Assembly (NCBI GenBank): GCA_025331125.1
Contig: JAOALB010000135.1
Span: 86,636-150,635 of the forward strand
Direction of reading: 5' to 3'
Source: Mycogone perniciosa
Taxonomy: Eukaryota > Ascomycota > Sordariomycetes > Hypocreales > Hypocreaceae
DNA: 64,000 nt
The number at the start of each line of letters is the position of its first letter. Within the stretch, counting starts at the first letter, position 1. A model generated the notes under the pieces. The model saw nothing but the letters and a program-made list of their open reading frames with translations, ran no database searches and was not told the origin of the DNA. Shown piece by piece: positions 9,468-25,600 of this stretch. The translations under genes and the position numbers were made by a program.

Positions 9468-10523
9468 TTGACCATGACACGTCTCCTCGAAGCCAGTCTC
9501 GTACTGCCCATTATAGTGTCAGCACTATTTGGCGCCGTCAGCGCTATTCCGACGTCCAGGCAAGCTGCCACTTGTGCAACCAAGGGAAAACCAGCGGGAA
9601 AGGTTCTTCAGGGATATTGGGAGAATTGGGACGGATCGATCAATGGTGTCCACCCCCCGTTCGGTTGGACCCCGATCCAGAATCCCCAGATCCGAGCGCA
9701 TGGCTATAACGTGATCAATGCGGCCTTTCCCGTTATCCTTCCGGACGGCACGGCATTGTGGCAAGACGGCATGGACGTCAATGTTAAAGTTGCGACTCCG
9801 GCCGAGATGTGTGCGGCCAAAGCGGCCGGTGCCACCATCCTCATGTCTATCGGGGGTGCCACAGCAGCTATAGACCTCAGCTCTACCGCAGTTGCCAACA
9901 AGTTCATTTCGACCATCGTCCCGATCCTGAAGCAGTACAACTTTGACGGAATTGACATCGACATTGAGACCGGCTTGACCGGCAGCGGTAACATCAACAC
10001 ACTGTCCACGTCCCAGGCCAACTTGATCCGCATCATCGACGGCATCCTTGCGCAGATGCCCGCCAACTTTGGCTTGACCATGGCGCCCGAGACAGCATAC
10101 GTGACAGGCGGTAGCGTAGTGTACGGATCCATCTGGGGTTCCTATCTGCCCATCATCAAGAAGTACGTCGACAACGGCCGGCTGTGGTGGCTAAACATGC
10201 AATATTACAATGGCGCCATGTACGGCTGCTCCGGCGACTCGTACTCGGCCGGTACCGTCCAGGGCTTTATCGCCCAAACCGACTGCTTGAATAAAGGGCT
10301 TGTCATCCAGGGCACCACGATCCGGGTCCCGTACAGCATGCAAGTCCCCGGTCTTCCCGCGCAGATTGGAGCTGGTGGTGGTTACATGTCCACTAGCCTG
10401 GTTGGCCAAGCTTTGAATAACTATAACGGCGCGCTCAAGGGCTTGATGACGTGGTCAATCAATTGGGATGGATCGAAAGGCTGGACCTTTGGCGACAATG
10501 TGAAGGCGCGGCTCGGGCTCTGA
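9468..10523 (+). CDS. Secreted GH18 chitinase, intronless
   Basis: A 351-residue secreted endo-chitinase-type glycosidase. Residues 1-26 are a signal peptide (FGAVSA then IP). The GH18 barrel begins at KVLQGYWENWDG (45-56), has the SIGG strand at 127-130 and the catalytic DGIDIDIE at 160-167, with D160, D163, D165 and proton donor E167 all present. LTMAPE and the C-terminal MTWSINWD barrel strand follow. No chitin-binding module or Ser/Thr linker is visible, so it is a bare catalytic domain. The layout resembles the bacterial-type GH18 group also found in fungi. The gene is GC-richer than its surroundings and sits 160 bp from the AT block. Two possible starts (residues 1 and 3) are equivalent. 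Intact and probably functional; role in cell-wall remodelling or mycoparasitism is inferred. Confidence 0.93.
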   Translation: MTMTRLLEASLVLPIIVSALFGAVSAIPTSRQAATCATKGKPAGKVLQGYWENWDGSINGVHPPFGWTPIQNPQIRAHGYNVINAAFPVILPDGTALWQDGMDVNVKVATPAEMCAAKAAGATILMSIGGATAAIDLSSTAVANKFISTIVPILKQYNFDGIDIDIETGLTGSGNINTLSTSQANLIRIIDGILAQMPANFGLTMAPETAYVTGGSVVYGSIWGSYLPIIKKYVDNGRLWWLNMQYYNGAMYGCSGDSYSAGTVQGFIAQTDCLNKGLVIQGTTIRVPYSMQVPGLPAQIGAGGGYMSTSLVGQALNNYNGALKGLMTWSINWDGSKGWTFGDNVKARLGL

Positions 10524-10683
10524 AGAGCAGTGGCACGAGAGAGTAAGCCCCAAAGCCAACGTCCCTCGTGACTCATGGTCGTGGAAAGATATCCAGATCC
10601 ACTTGGGACGCGATTCTTCATCTTCGTTGTAAATATCAATCGCATTAGTAGTTTGTATATATGGTACAGGTAGTATGTACAAA

Positions 10684-13600
10684 GAATTATAAACAGAATA
10701 TACCTTTATTTACTCGCGAAATTCACTATACGAAAGAAGAGTCTCAAGACATTGTATAGGACTATCTAGTCCTTATCTAGTAGTTACTAATAAAAGAAAT
10801 AACTAGTCTATAAATAGTTAGCTATAACTAAAGTCGAATAAAAGCTTAAGAAAACGGTGGTGGCATTAATATTAAAAGTAATGATAATAACTTTAATAAA
10901 GATTTTCTTTTTTATTGTTAACTATAAATAATAAAAGTAAGTAATGGTATTAAGAGACTAGAAGCTTTAAAGCTTGTTTAATGTTATATAGGGCGGAATA
11001 TATATATAGAAATAACTATAGTCTTAAAAGGTATAGAGCTTTAAGGACTAGTTAACTATTATTTATATACCTAACTATTAATTTTTAAGATACTACCTGT
11101 TTATTAATATTTATCTTTATTTTTAAATAACTGTTATTTATTTCTTTTTATTTTTCTTTAAAGTTATAGCCTTTTATTTATTTTATTTACTTTAAGGAAA
11201 GTCTTTAATATATTAATTACCTTGAATTTATAATTAAACTAAAAAAACTATTAAAATTAGAAATAATTTATAATGAAAAATACGTAATTTACTGTTAATA
11301 AAAAGGTGATATTTTAAATATAAAAACTTTTAAATAAATTTACTTTTTAAAATTATAAATTGAGTTTTATAAGTAATACTTTATTTAAAAAAAAGGGGTT
11401 TTTAAAGTTTTAAAACTAAAAGGTTTATAAATTATAATTCATTTATTATATATTATTAAGTTAAAAGAGTGTTATTAGAATAGTTAAAATAACATTTAAA
11501 TTTAAACTCTTTAATATAAAGGAAAGTTTTAAATAAAAGTATAAACCTTTTTTATAATTATTAAAGAAGATTTCAATTATTTCTTAATAATATTTTTGAT
11601 TAATTTATAAAATTATTTATATTATTTTATATTAAAAAATAATGTTTAGGACTAATAAATCTATTAGTTTTAGAAATAAAATTTATTTAATTAGTTATTG
11701 AAAGTAAACTTTATTAATAAGTTAAAAGTTGTAATTACAATACTTTAATTAAATATAATAAAGAAACCTTATAAATCCTTTACTTATATTTCATAATTAA
11801 ATAAAGTCTTTCATTACTTTTATTAATTTAAAGTTAATAAAAGAAAATCTTGTTAAATAAACATTTTATTATAATAAATTTATAAATATAATTAATAATT
11901 GAAAAGTAAAAAAATAAGGAATTCTTTTATTATATTATAATTAATATTTTAAAAAGCTTTTATTTAAAATATTATAATTGTAAAAGGTTAATTTTTAATT
12001 ATAGACTTTGTTACTTTAATTACTTTTAAGAATAATTAAATTAAGTTATAAAAGGAGCTTAAATAGTTCTTATATTAGTAATCAAAAATAATTAAACCTT
12101 AAATTAAATAGTATAGAAAATATAGTACTTTTTAATTTAAATAAACCTAGTTTATAAAAGAAATATTAAATAAATTATTTATTTTTAACTTTCTTTTATA
12201 TCTTATAATCTTTTAAAAGATTATTTTATAATAAAACCTTTTATTATATTAATAAATTAAGTATATATTAATAACTTATAAAATAAGGAAATATGTTGAT
12301 AAATCCTTATTAATAGGTTAATATTTGAAAACTAAATGCTTTATATAAATATTTGAAAACTACATTATAGAATATATAAATATAATAATATGTTAATTAT
12401 ATAAATACTTTCAAAATATCTATATTAAATAAAGTGATAAACTATAAATATATATTTATTTTTATACTTTAAATAAAATAATATATAAACATTACATTTA
12501 TTTATTATTAATATTTAAAGTCTTTGTTAAATTTAATTTAAAGTATATATATTACTAAATAGTTATATATAGAAAGAAAATACAAAAAGATATTTAATTA
12601 TTAAAAAGAATCTTTTAAATCTAATATTATAATTTTTAATAATATTCTAATTTATAATTATACTTTCAGAATTATATATAGTATATTTATTAAATCTTTA
12701 AAAGCTTATAAAATACAAAATTATATAGTAATATTACTAAATATACTCTTTATATAATTTTAATATTATTCTTTAAATATATTATTATATCTAATAAAAT
12801 TACAATAAAATAATTATTCTAAATTACACTTAATTAAAAACAGCTTTAATGATACTAAGCCTAATACTATAATTCCCTATATCTCCTAAACCTACTAATA
12901 TATATATATATATATATATAGTAGTATATATAAGCTTAAAGCCTATATATATATATATTACTACTTTATACATTAATATATATAGTAAAATAGTTCCCTT
13001 TTTTGTTTCTTTACTTTTAAACTTTAAATAAATAATTTTATACTACTTTATCATTAATTACTATAAAAGGCTATATTTATTATATTTTTAAAGTTTATTT
13101 CTATTTATTATATTTATTCCCTATATATATTAAAAGAATTAGATTTATTAATAGTAATAACTTTAACTTAAATAAAAAGTAAATTATTATTTTAAGTAAT
13201 TAAATAATATAGTTGAGTATAGTGAAATAAATATTATTATATAAATGTTTAATATTAAAAGGAATGATATAAAGGAGGCACTGCATTTTTTATAAATTGA
13301 TATATTATATTAAAGAAAGTAAAAATACTTTTTTAACCTTTTAAAGTTTTTAAAAAAGCAACGTAAATATATACTTTAAATATAATAAATATATAATAAA
13401 ATAACTCTTAATTAATACTTTTATATTAATAATAAAGGTTTCTCACTTATTAATATCTACTTTAAAATTAAACCTTATTATATAATAAAGTTTTATTACT
13501 TTTTAAATAAATTAAAAGGTAAATATCATTTTTCAAACTATATAAAATACTTTAATTAAAGCCCTAAAAATTATAGTCTTTAAGTTTATATTAATAAAAA

Positions 13601-16600
13601 GCTTTAAATAATATAATAAAAAAAGAGTTAACTTTATTTTTTATTAAAGTTAAAATAAAAGCTTTTTAAAGTTATTAATATACACTTAATAGCTTAAAAA
13701 GTTTCTAACTTTATAGGTTAAAAGTATACTTTTATATAATTAAACTTAAAAGCTAATAAAAAAGTTTTATATAATATCTTAACTTTTTACCATTAATATA
13801 AAAATATTTTATTTTATTTTTCTTTTTTTGATTTATTATTATATATACTATATATATTTTACTTTACTTTTCTTTTTACTTATAATTTCAATTTTCTTTT
13901 CTTTTTTTTCTTCTCTATCCCTTTTAACCTCTCTCTTTATATAATTACCTTTTTTATAACTATTCTTTCCTTTTGCCTCTTTTTACTAGTTAATTTACTA
14001 TATAATAATAATTGTCTTTTTTTAAATTTAGCCTATAACTATAAGTTTTTCTTTTCATTATAATAAATATTGCAGCTTTATAATTTTTCAATAGTAAATT
14101 CTTTACTATAACTTCCTATATAATATAATTATAGCCTAGTTTTAGAAAATAATAGTAATTTTATAGTATTAAAGAATCTTAATATAGTAAACCTATTTTT
14201 ATTTATAGTTACTATTACTTCAATTATATATCTATTAAAATACTTTCCCTTTAAAATTACTATACCTTTATTTATAAAACGCTATAAAGCTATTAATACT
14301 TTAATTTAATAGGTTATTTTAATATAAATATTACTACTAGCTATTATTAAATTACTATAAATACTTTATTACATATTATTATTATTTTAACGTTTTAATT
14401 AAATAAAATATAAAGATAAAAGAAACTGCTTTAATATTATAATAATAAATATAAACTTTATATAAAAAGAACCTTATATTAATATAGTAAAGGTTAAGTT
14501 TAGTTAAAGCGCGAAAAGACAAAAACTTTATAGTAAATAAACAGGATTACCATTAAAGTTTAGGGTACTGAAACCTTTAAATTACTTTTAATTTAAGAAA
14601 CTCTTTTAGTATTATTACTACTATATTATATATTTTTATTTTAATATATTTTGCTATTTTTAATAAGCAGTTCTTTATTAATTATTATATAATATACTAA
14701 TTTATCAAAATCTTTAAATTCCTTTAAATATATTTCAGTATTTTAAAAAAGTATAATAAAGTATAATTTAAAAGTAAAGATAATTAATTATTATTTAATA
14801 ATAATATTATTATTTATTTGCTATAAAATATATATTATTATAAACTTATTTTTATTTTTAATTAATTAATTAAAATTATATAATACTTTACTCTTTTTAA
14901 TTTTATAAGATTTAATAGTAATAGCTATTTATTTACTAGTAAATTACTATTTATACTTTTAAATTCATTTAATATGAATGTAACTATTCCTCTTTATAAA
15001 AATATTATGGATTCTTAAATAGTTTTTTTAATTAATTAAATATAAGCGCTATATCCTTTATATTTATAGTTAATACTTTCTTTAACTTTAAATAGTTTAT
15101 AAATATCAAAGGGATAATTTATTAACTTAACTACTTTTCCTTTATAGCGATAATATAGTTTGAAATTTATAATATAAAACATATTGTAAGTTATAATAAA
15201 AAATAACAAATAAAGTTAATATATAAATTTATTTATTTTAATTTAATATTTTATTTAATAAAAATTACTATACTTTTTAATAAATTGTTTATTAAGTTAT
15301 AAAGGTTTTAAATACTTTATAAATCATAATATTTAATTATTAATAATATATTTCTTTTTAAACTAATAGGTTTTTGCCTTTATTATTTAATAAATATAGT
15401 ATATAAATATATAATGTTTAATATTTTACTTATAGCGTATTAGGAATAGGTTAATATAATATATTTTAATATATAATTCACTTTGTAATATTTGATAATT
15501 AAATTATTATAAAATAATATTAAAACTTTAATATAAAGATTTAGTAGTATATAAGTTTTGCTTTAATAGTAAATTGATTAATTATTATTTATAATTTAAT
15601 AATTAATATAAAATATATTAATTACTTCTTAATGTTCAACTTTTTACTAAATAAGGTAATCATTTTGTTAAATTTAAAGAATAATTAAATATAAAGATTT
15701 TTATAGTTTTTATAATGGATTTATAATAATTTATTATATAACCTATAAATTAATAGCTATTATAATTTAAATTACTATACTTTATAAATAGACTATTTAT
15801 TAAATAGTATTTGGTTTTTATTCTTTAACTTTAAGTAATATTAAAGTAATACTTTTATTTTTAAGTAATTTATATATTTTCAATTATTATAATATACAAT
15901 TATAAATCCTTTTAATTTATATATACTATTAGCTTTAATATTATAAAAATACTATAAAACTATTAATATATAGCTTTGCTATATTTATTTAATTTTAAAA
16001 GAATAATAGAAATTAAAGTCTTATAATTTAAATATCTATATTTATATAAACTAAATAATATCTCTATATTTAAACAGCCTTTATTACAGTAAAGACTTTA
16101 GTATTAAAAGTATAGTAATATAATTTAAAACTATTTAAATTTTTTAATATATATACTTGAAAGTATTAAAATATCTTACTAATATTAAATTAATAGTACT
16201 TTAATTATATAGCTTAATATATTTATGTTTATATATATTAATACCTTTAAACTATAATATATTAAAATAGCTTTTTGTAATACCTTTCTTTTAAACTATT
16301 AAAAAGCGTTAAGAATATTAAATTTCAAGTATAAAAAACGTTTTTATATTTTATAAATAAAATCTATTAAATATATTATAATTCTACTATAACTTTTAAA
16401 ACAATAATAATAAAATTATATAAGTTTTAAGAATATTAAGATATTATAAATAATTTTAAATATTAATTATTTAATAAGAATCTAAATATATAATTATTTT
16501 CTTTAATTTTATTAAATATAATAATATATTGAATAAAGAATATTAAATAATATCAAACTATATTTATAAATATTAATATATAGCTTTAGACTTTATAGTT

Positions 16601-19600
16601 TTATAAAAACTTAATAAATATATTGTTTATACTTTTTAAAAATATTACTATAATTTAATATATAATTAAAATATATAATATAAATAAAATTAATTAAGAT
16701 TTATAGTATATAATTAATATATTATTAAAAGCTTATAATAAAATATATAAAGCTAAATAATATAATATTATATTTAAAGTATTTATATTAATAATAAAAT
16801 ACTATTTTTTATTAAGTCTTTTATATATAAATATTCAGTAATATATATATTTAAAATTAAGTTTAATAATAATTTTAATATTCAAAAACTTATTAAAAAC
16901 TTTAAATATTAATAGTAAAAAAGTATAGTTTGTATAATTTATTTTATTTAAAGTATAATATTAAAAAGGAGGGCTAAAAAGCAAGGATTTTAATATATTT
17001 AAATAACTTTCTTAATTTAGCGAGACCGAGAATTAGGCCTAATACTAAAACTAAGTCCTTAAAGGAACTTTGGTATAAGTTAAGGAAATCTCTATTATCT
17101 TTAACAAAAATACTAAAGCTAAGACTAGCTACCCAGCCTACCCTAGACTTAATATAATGCTTATAATAGGCAATATAAGTAACTCTCTCCTATAAAAACC
17201 TTTCTGTATTAGTAGCTGTTAGCAGCTTGTTAGTGCAGGAGCTTTTATAGGCTATAACAAGCAGCGCAATAACTATTAGGTTATTGGCTGCCTAATAGTT
17301 TAAAAATACAGTAAAGGTATATTGAAAGAGTTGGCCTTGCGCTGCATTACCTACTTTAAATCCACTGGATTTAAAGATTAAATAGCTTTAGGACTAGGCT
17401 ACTTTAAATATTAAATACTGACAGGATCTATAGTAGGTTAAGGCCTTACTGCTCCTATTAACATTTAAAAAACATTACTAGTTGCAAGGGTTTTTCTTTT
17501 ATTGAAAGAGGCTAACCTTTCTTTTTAAAGGTTTTTTTAATTTACTATAACTGCTATTATATAGATCCTGGTTATAAAAGAATTTTAAAGGGTTATAAAG
17601 TATATAATTTAAAGTAAGGTTATAAAAGGAATTACTAGCTAGAAAAGTCCTGGTTTTTCTAGGTATATAAAAAGTATCTTTTAAGATACTTAATATAGGC
17701 TTTGGCCTATATAGCCTTTACTGCGCCCTTTAACCCGCTAATAGGCATTTAGCTTAACAACTTTGCCTTTAAGGCTATAAAATCCTAGAGAGTAGTGATT
17801 AGCTTAAGATATCCTTTTGCCTTACTAGAATTAATAGCCTTTACTTTAGGATATTAAAAGTATATTAATTAATTAATTAATAGGTATTATAAGTAAACTT
17901 CCCTTTTATAATACTAGGTTTTAATACTTTATATTAACGTTTTTATATATAATATTACTAAACTATTAATAGTAATAAACGTTGACTTATAATAGCTTTA
18001 AAGCCTATAAACAGTAGTCCCTTTAACTTAAAGGAGTATATACCTAAGAAAATATAATAAAAGGTAAAGAATATTATTTTTATTAAAGTAAAAATCAACC
18101 TTTATATTAATGTTATTACTATTAAACTTAGCCTTTTATTAAAGGAAAGCTTATATATTAAAATATACCTTAACTGAAAGTTTAATAATAACAGTAAGCT
18201 TAACTGTTTAATACTTAATCCTTTACATTTACCTTTAATCTCTTTTATATAATTAATAATTAAAATTAATACTTTTAAAGCTTTAAAAAGTATTAAAGCT
18301 AATAGTTAAGCTATTTGTAAACATTACATAGTAGTTTTTTATATAGTTTATAAAGTATTTAATAATGTTATAATTTAATTGTTAATAGGCAGAAAATATA
18401 ATATAATTATTTGTATAATTTAAAGTATTATTAAGCTTGTTAATAATAATAATATTGTACTTAAACTATAATTAAATGCTTTTATAAACTTTTATATTAA
18501 TAAGCTATATATTAGGCTTATTTATAATATATTATATTTTATTTAGATATATACAATAATAATAAGAATAATTAAAATATAATAAATTAAAATCCTTTTA
18601 ATTAATCTTAAAAAACACATAAGCTTTTGTTAAATTAAACTTAAAATTACCTATATATAGAAATATAAAGTATACTATATTTACTTATTAATTATAGGGA
18701 TTACATAATAAAGGCTTAATATTATTCTTTAAATATTATTAATAAAACTTAAATAGCTAATAACTTTAATTAACTAAAATATTAAATAAACGCTTTTTAA
18801 TAAAGAGAATAAAATTAATGTTTATTTAAATATTATAAAGGTTTAAGAAGTTTAATAATAATATATATATATATAATTTTAAGCTACTTAAAGACCATTT
18901 TAAGCCTTTAAATAATATAAAGGTAAATTACTTGAAAGCAATTAAACTAAAAGTAAAAATATAAATTAATTAAAATCTAATTAATATTCAACTTTTACAA
19001 TAATTATATTAAAATTAATAAAAGAAAATAGTTTTATTTTGTTTTTTTAAATAAATAAATAAAAAGTTTACTTTTTGTCACTTTGATAGTAGAATGAAAT
19101 TAATATAAAAGACTGCCCTTTTATTATAATATAAAAACTATTAAAACTTTTACTTTTAATAAATATATTAAAAGAACTTTGAATACTAAGTATATAATAG
19201 CTTTAAATATAAAATATAAGTCTATTTATTAAATACTTAATATATTAACTAGTTAACACTATATAAAGCTATATATAAACTATACTTAACTAAGCCTTTT
19301 TATAGCTATAGAAAGCTAATATACCTTTTAATTGCAAAGCTATAAAAGGGTTATTAATAAAGAGTAAAGGTATTTTAATAAATTTACTTTATTGCCCCTA
19401 AACATTTCAATACTACTTAAAATATAATAACTATCAGCCCCTTTTTATTATTATATATAGTAGTAATAAAGAGACTTTTATAGTTTTAAGTATAAAGAAA
19501 GAAACTATATTAAAAAACAGTAATATAAAGATTTCTTTCATAAATCCTAAAGAATTTAATTATAATTAAAGAAATAAGGAATTTTAAAGAATATTTTAAG

Positions 19601-22600
19601 TTAATATTAGTAGATTAAAGTTAAGATATAATACTGCCTTAACCTTTACAATTAAGAAAAGCTATAATATTATTATAATATAAAAACTATATATAGATAT
19701 TACTTAAAAAGGATAGTATTATATAGTATAATATAAAGAATTTTAAACTTTCTCTTTAATAATAATTTAAATAAACTATAGTATTTGCCTATAAGTTTTT
19801 ATGGATATAAATGAAAAGGTAGAATTTTAAATTAAATAATTATTTATTAACATTATTCAAAACCTCTTTTAAGTCTATATTAATAAAATTGTAACTATTA
19901 ACCTTTTCGGAAAATATAATATATTTAAACCCTTTAATACTTTATTTATATAGCTAATTATCTAAAACTATATAATAGTTAAAGACTTTAATACTATATA
20001 CTCTTTATAATAAGTAACTAGTAATTATAATTAAAGTATATTAAGAATTAATTAAGCCTTTAAAATTAACTTTTTTCTTCTTAAATTTGTTAAATACTTT
20101 AACTTATATATTAAATACAATAATTAATTTAGTGTTTTTAAATATACTATTAATAAAAGCTATATTAAAAGAATACTTATTTATTAACTTTAACTATATT
20201 ATATTAAATGTTATAACCTTAAATTTAATTTATTATTTAATACTATTTAAAAGGCTAAAAGTTAAAGGGTATAATAATAAAAGATAATTCCTAGCTTTAA
20301 TTAAAAAAGCGATTTTACTTTTTCCCTTTTTTAATTAATAGTAGTAACTATAAATTAAATAGTTAAAGTCTTACTTTCTTTTATCTATAAATCTATTAAA
20401 ATAATAAACTAATTATTAAATTAATTACTTTTTAGATTATAATAGAGAGTTAAATGTAAAAAGAGCTATTAGGCTTTTTTAATAGCTTAAAAAATAGCAG
20501 CTATACTGCTAAACGCTTATCTTTATAATATTTAAAAGACTTTTAAAAAGAATATTAAAAAATACTAAAAGGGTATACTAGTAAAATATAATTAATATAG
20601 CTAAAGAAAATAAAAATATTTTCTATATAGCCTGCTAGGTTAAGCTAAGATTAATTTTTGAATTACTATTACTATAAATAAATAATTAAGTTTTTACCTT
20701 TAAAGAAAAAAGGCTACTGTACTTTATAATACTATACTTAAAAGATATATAATAGTTAATAATATTAAAAACTTATAAATCTTAATTATTTAATAGTAGT
20801 AAATTATACTTTTTACAATAGTTTTATTAAAAAAGTAATAGTAGTTATAATATATATAGGAAATATATCTTTAGGTATTAATAATATTATAATAAACCTT
20901 TTTATATTTCTATTAACTAATAATTAAAGAATATATTTACTCCCTTTATAAAATATACTTCGAAATTAAATATTATTTATTTACTTTTAAATTAATTAGA
21001 GTAATAGTAATCTTTAAATTATAAATAAAGAAATCTTTTATCTTTAAAGGCTTAAAAGTTAATTATTCTTTTTTTATATTTAAATAAAAAGTTTAAATAC
21101 TTTATTATATAAAAGATAATATATACTGCAATTAAGCAGTAGATATTATATATTAAATAAGCCAGTGCCTTTTTTAAAAGATTAAATATTAATTTAATTA
21201 TAGCTTTAACTTATAAAGTTAACCTAGCTTTCTATAATAGTAAAGTAATTACTTTAATTACAGTTAATATCTAAAAGGCCTTTAATATAGTCTTTATTAA
21301 TAAATTAATACTTTAATTATATAAATAAGGCTAGTTTAATTATAAAGTTTAATAGGCTTTCTCTTTTATAATAGCCTATAACGCTTAAGTAAAACTATAA
21401 AAGATAATAACTTAATAATTTTTATTACGCTATAGTCTCCTTTAAAGATTATTAGTATCTTTAATTTCTTTTTTACTTTATATAGCTTTAATATACTACC
21501 TATTTACTACCTTTTCTTAAGTTTTTATAGCAATAATTAAATAACTCTTTATTAAAACACTATAGAGGTTTAGTTAAATAAATAATATAATATTTTTATT
21601 TATTAATAATACTTTAAATTAAATAATAGCTTAAATAATAATTATACTTTGAAAACTTTAATAATAAATTATTAATAATATAATATTATTTAATTTCAAA
21701 AAAATAAAAGTAATATATTTTTAAAACACTATATTAAAATAACCTATTAATAATATATAATACTATTAAAACGAGTGCCTTTAAAGAAGTATAATTAAAT
21801 GGTTTAGTATTTTCTTTGACTAAAAGCTTAACTTTAAAATTATTAACATAATAAAATTATACTAAACTTTATTTCTATATAGCTTCTAGAAAGCTATATA
21901 TAATACAGTAATAAAGAGATAATTAAGAGTTTACTAGGTAAACAATAAAATAAACAATTAAGAGTTTATTAAGTAAACAATAAAATAAATAATTAAATTA
22001 TATTTTATTTAATAGTTAAAAAGCTATAAAATATTTAATAGTATATATCTATTATAAAAGTAATTATAAAATAATACTTTATTTTCTATAATAGTCTTTT
22101 AATTTAATAATAGGTATATAGTAGTAAAATTAAACTAATAGCTGTATTCTTTTTTTTTATAAAGTTTATTTATATAGGAAATTAATTAAATCAATTTACA
22201 GTTATATAAATAAAAAACTATTTTAATTAAATAGTTTATTATGCCTATTATAAGTATTATATTAAGTTTATAGTAAACTAGGTAATTAGTTTTAGCTTTA
22301 TTATTATTATTCAAGATAATTGAAAATATTTCAATTTATATTAAAATCTCTTTTAAACTTTAATTTTAGTGTTAAGCTTAATGCTACGTTTAGCTAAAAT
22401 AGGATAGTTTTTTAATTATATTAAAACCGTTACTTTTTAACTTTCTTTTTACTACCCCTTTTTAAATAAGTACTATTTTATATAGGTTGAAAGTAAATAT
22501 AAAACCTTGAATATAAAAAAGTAATTAGAATATAGAAAATAAAGACAATAATTAAAATAACTAAAATATAAAAAATAGTTAATATAGTTAAAATAAAAAG

Positions 22601-25600
22601 AAATAAAGAACTTTAAGTATAGACTTTAAATAAAAGCTGAAAATTAAAGAAATTTATAAAGTCCTTTAGCTTTTAACTTAAAAGAGGCTTAATAAACTTA
22701 TTAATAACTAGTTTACTAGTTTTTAAATAATTAACTATAATAATACTATTTTTAACTTATTCCTTTATATAATTAAACTATAATAAAGTATATTTTATTT
22801 AATTATAAACTATAGGGTTATTTAAAGTAAAAATAATACCTTTATTATTATTAAATAACGAAATTAACTATTTAATTAATTAATTTACCTCTTTATATAA
22901 GCTAATAAACTCTTGAATATCTTTGATAGCTTTTATAAAAGCTAAAGACTTTACTTTGAATATAGAAAGACAAATAATTAAGCCCCTTTTTAATTTCCAG
23001 TTAATTAACCTATTAATAACTATAATAATATAACTATAAATTAATTTATTTAATTTCTTATCCCTAATAAAATTATTATTATAATAATTAATAAATATTA
23101 AACTAGACTTTAAGATATTAAATAGCTAGATTTTCAATATTATATAAATACTATAATAAATTGTAGGCTATATTTAAATGCTTTTTATAAAGGCTTTAAA
23201 ATTACGTTACTAGCTACTAGATCAAGATTAATATTTACTTAGATATAAATTATTAAATTAATAATAGTATTAATTATAGTTTAAAAAGCTTGATATTAGT
23301 TTTCTTTAATTTAATCATAGTTTTATTAATTAAAAAAAGGCCTATAAACGTAATTAAATAAACTTTAAGTTTTAAAGGTTAAAGAACTTTATAGCTTTAA
23401 TAATATATTATTTCTAAAATAGTTAAAAACAGCCTCTTTTTTATTTTTAATTATTTAAATCTTAAAGAAAAAGGGGTAAAGCCTTTACCTTTATAGTATG
23501 AACTTTAGTAAAAGCTAGCTTTAATAAAACTATAGCTTCTTTATTTAATTTAATAAAAATACTATTATTGAAATTATAAAAAATAAAACAGTGAGATATT
23601 AAAGGATTATATCCTAGTTTATTTCCTAAAGCTTATAAAGCCTATTACTATTCCTTAAAGGACTATTTTAAACTATAAAAGGCTTTTTATAACTAAATAA
23701 CTTAATTTATATTAAAGTTATAACCTAGCTTTTTAACAATAGATTTAACTTTAAAGCAAGTTTAACAAATATAGTCTTTAAACCCTTTAAAAAAGTTAAG
23801 GAAAATAGTTTCTTTAAGTAGTTTATGAAGGAATATATTAATAAAGTTAATTTATTTCATTTTCTAATAATAAATACTAGCTAAAGTTAAAAGGAGCTAT
23901 TAAGTAAAAGGAATAGCTATTAAAGTCAACGTTTAGTTAAAATCTATTCCTTTTAATTATAATTTTATAGTAATTAAATAGTTTATATAGTTAATTCCAT
24001 ATATATAACTATTTTATTTAATCTTTTTAATAGTTTTTGTTAAAAGGTATTTATAGGTAAAGAGAGATATTATTTAATATAAAGCAGGTTTAAAAATAGT
24101 TAAATTAATTCTTTTATAAAACTATATTTTAATAATTCTTTATAATTTTATAATTAAATACTTTTAAAGTATTTATAAGTTTTAGAATAATATTTAGAAA
24201 AGTATTAATTTTAAGTTTAATTATATTATTTCAAATTGCAGTTTGGATTAGTATTTTAGCTTACTTTACTTTTAATAGTTTATCCTTATTTTTAATCCTT
24301 TTAATTCCATTATCTTTACTGTATTACAATTTAAATAGTATAGTCTTTAAAACTATAAGTATAAGGTCTAAATACAGTTACTTTTTTTTAGTTAACTGCT
24401 TTAATTAAAGCAATAATAATTCCTTTTCAGTTTATTTATTTACTTTATTAATTATTTAAATATACTTTTATCCTTTATAAATTATAAAGTTAATAAAAAA
24501 AGGTTAATTAAATAATTTTATAGTTAAATAGTTTTAGTTATATTTATTTACAAGGTTTTTAAAAGAATTTATTTTAGCTAGGTTCATAGAGATATTTCTA
24601 ATCCCTTTTATACCTATACTGTCTTATTTACTGTTAATTATTTAATCTTTACTTATAAAGTATATAATATTTATTATTAATCCTTTTATAAGGATTATAT
24701 TTAACCTTTATAATAGTTTAATTTTAAATATCTCTTTATACTTTATTTTTTTATATACTATATAAAAGAGTTTAATTTTATTATAGTTTACTTTTTAATT
24801 AAAAAAGCTAAACTCTTTTCTTTTTATAAAAGATAAACTTAATAAAACTTTATTTTAAGCTTTAAACGATTTTATTTAAAGTATTAGTATTTTTTATATA
24901 TAGGTTTTAATAGTTATAATTGCTATAATAAATTAAGCTAGGATTAAGGTTTTTTATAAGCTTACTTAAATTATCTTTACCTTCAAGTTATATATTATAA
25001 ACCTATAATCTTTATTATAGGCTAGTTTAATATAGTTTTAAAGAAAATAACTTTTATTTATATAATATTTATAATATTTTATATTTATAATTACCTTTAA
25101 ATAATAATAAAAGAAAAGGTTTTGTATTTTATTATATAAAAGGTTTATTATATTAATATTATTAATAGCAATTATTAATGTAAGGAGTTTTTATTTAGGT
25201 TTATAACTATTAATAGTAATATAATATTACTTTTTTTCTTTTAAAATAATTACTTTCCTTTTTAGTTTAAAAGTTAAATTACTAGTTTATTAAACTTTTT
25301 AAATAAAGTATTTATTTAATCTTTAAGCTGCGAAAATATAGCTAGTTTTATAAACTTAAGCTATTATTTTTTCTATTCTTTTAAAATTAAGTTTATCTTT
25401 AATTTAAATAAATTAAATACCTGTTTAGCTTTAAAAGGCATTTTTATAAATCTTTAAAAATAGGCCTTTTAAATATTAAATTCTATAAGTATTTTATTAT
25501 AAAAAAGTATTTAAACTTTAATATATATTAATTTATTAAAATTATTGATTTCCTTAATCTCTTTAAAGGCTATTATTAATTAAAGTAGCTTTAATAGTAT

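Noticed and set aside
20087..20287. 66-codon ORF in the AT block
   Set aside because: Leu/Ile/Asn/Lys-rich translation typical of random AT-rich DNA; no domain, no codon signature.
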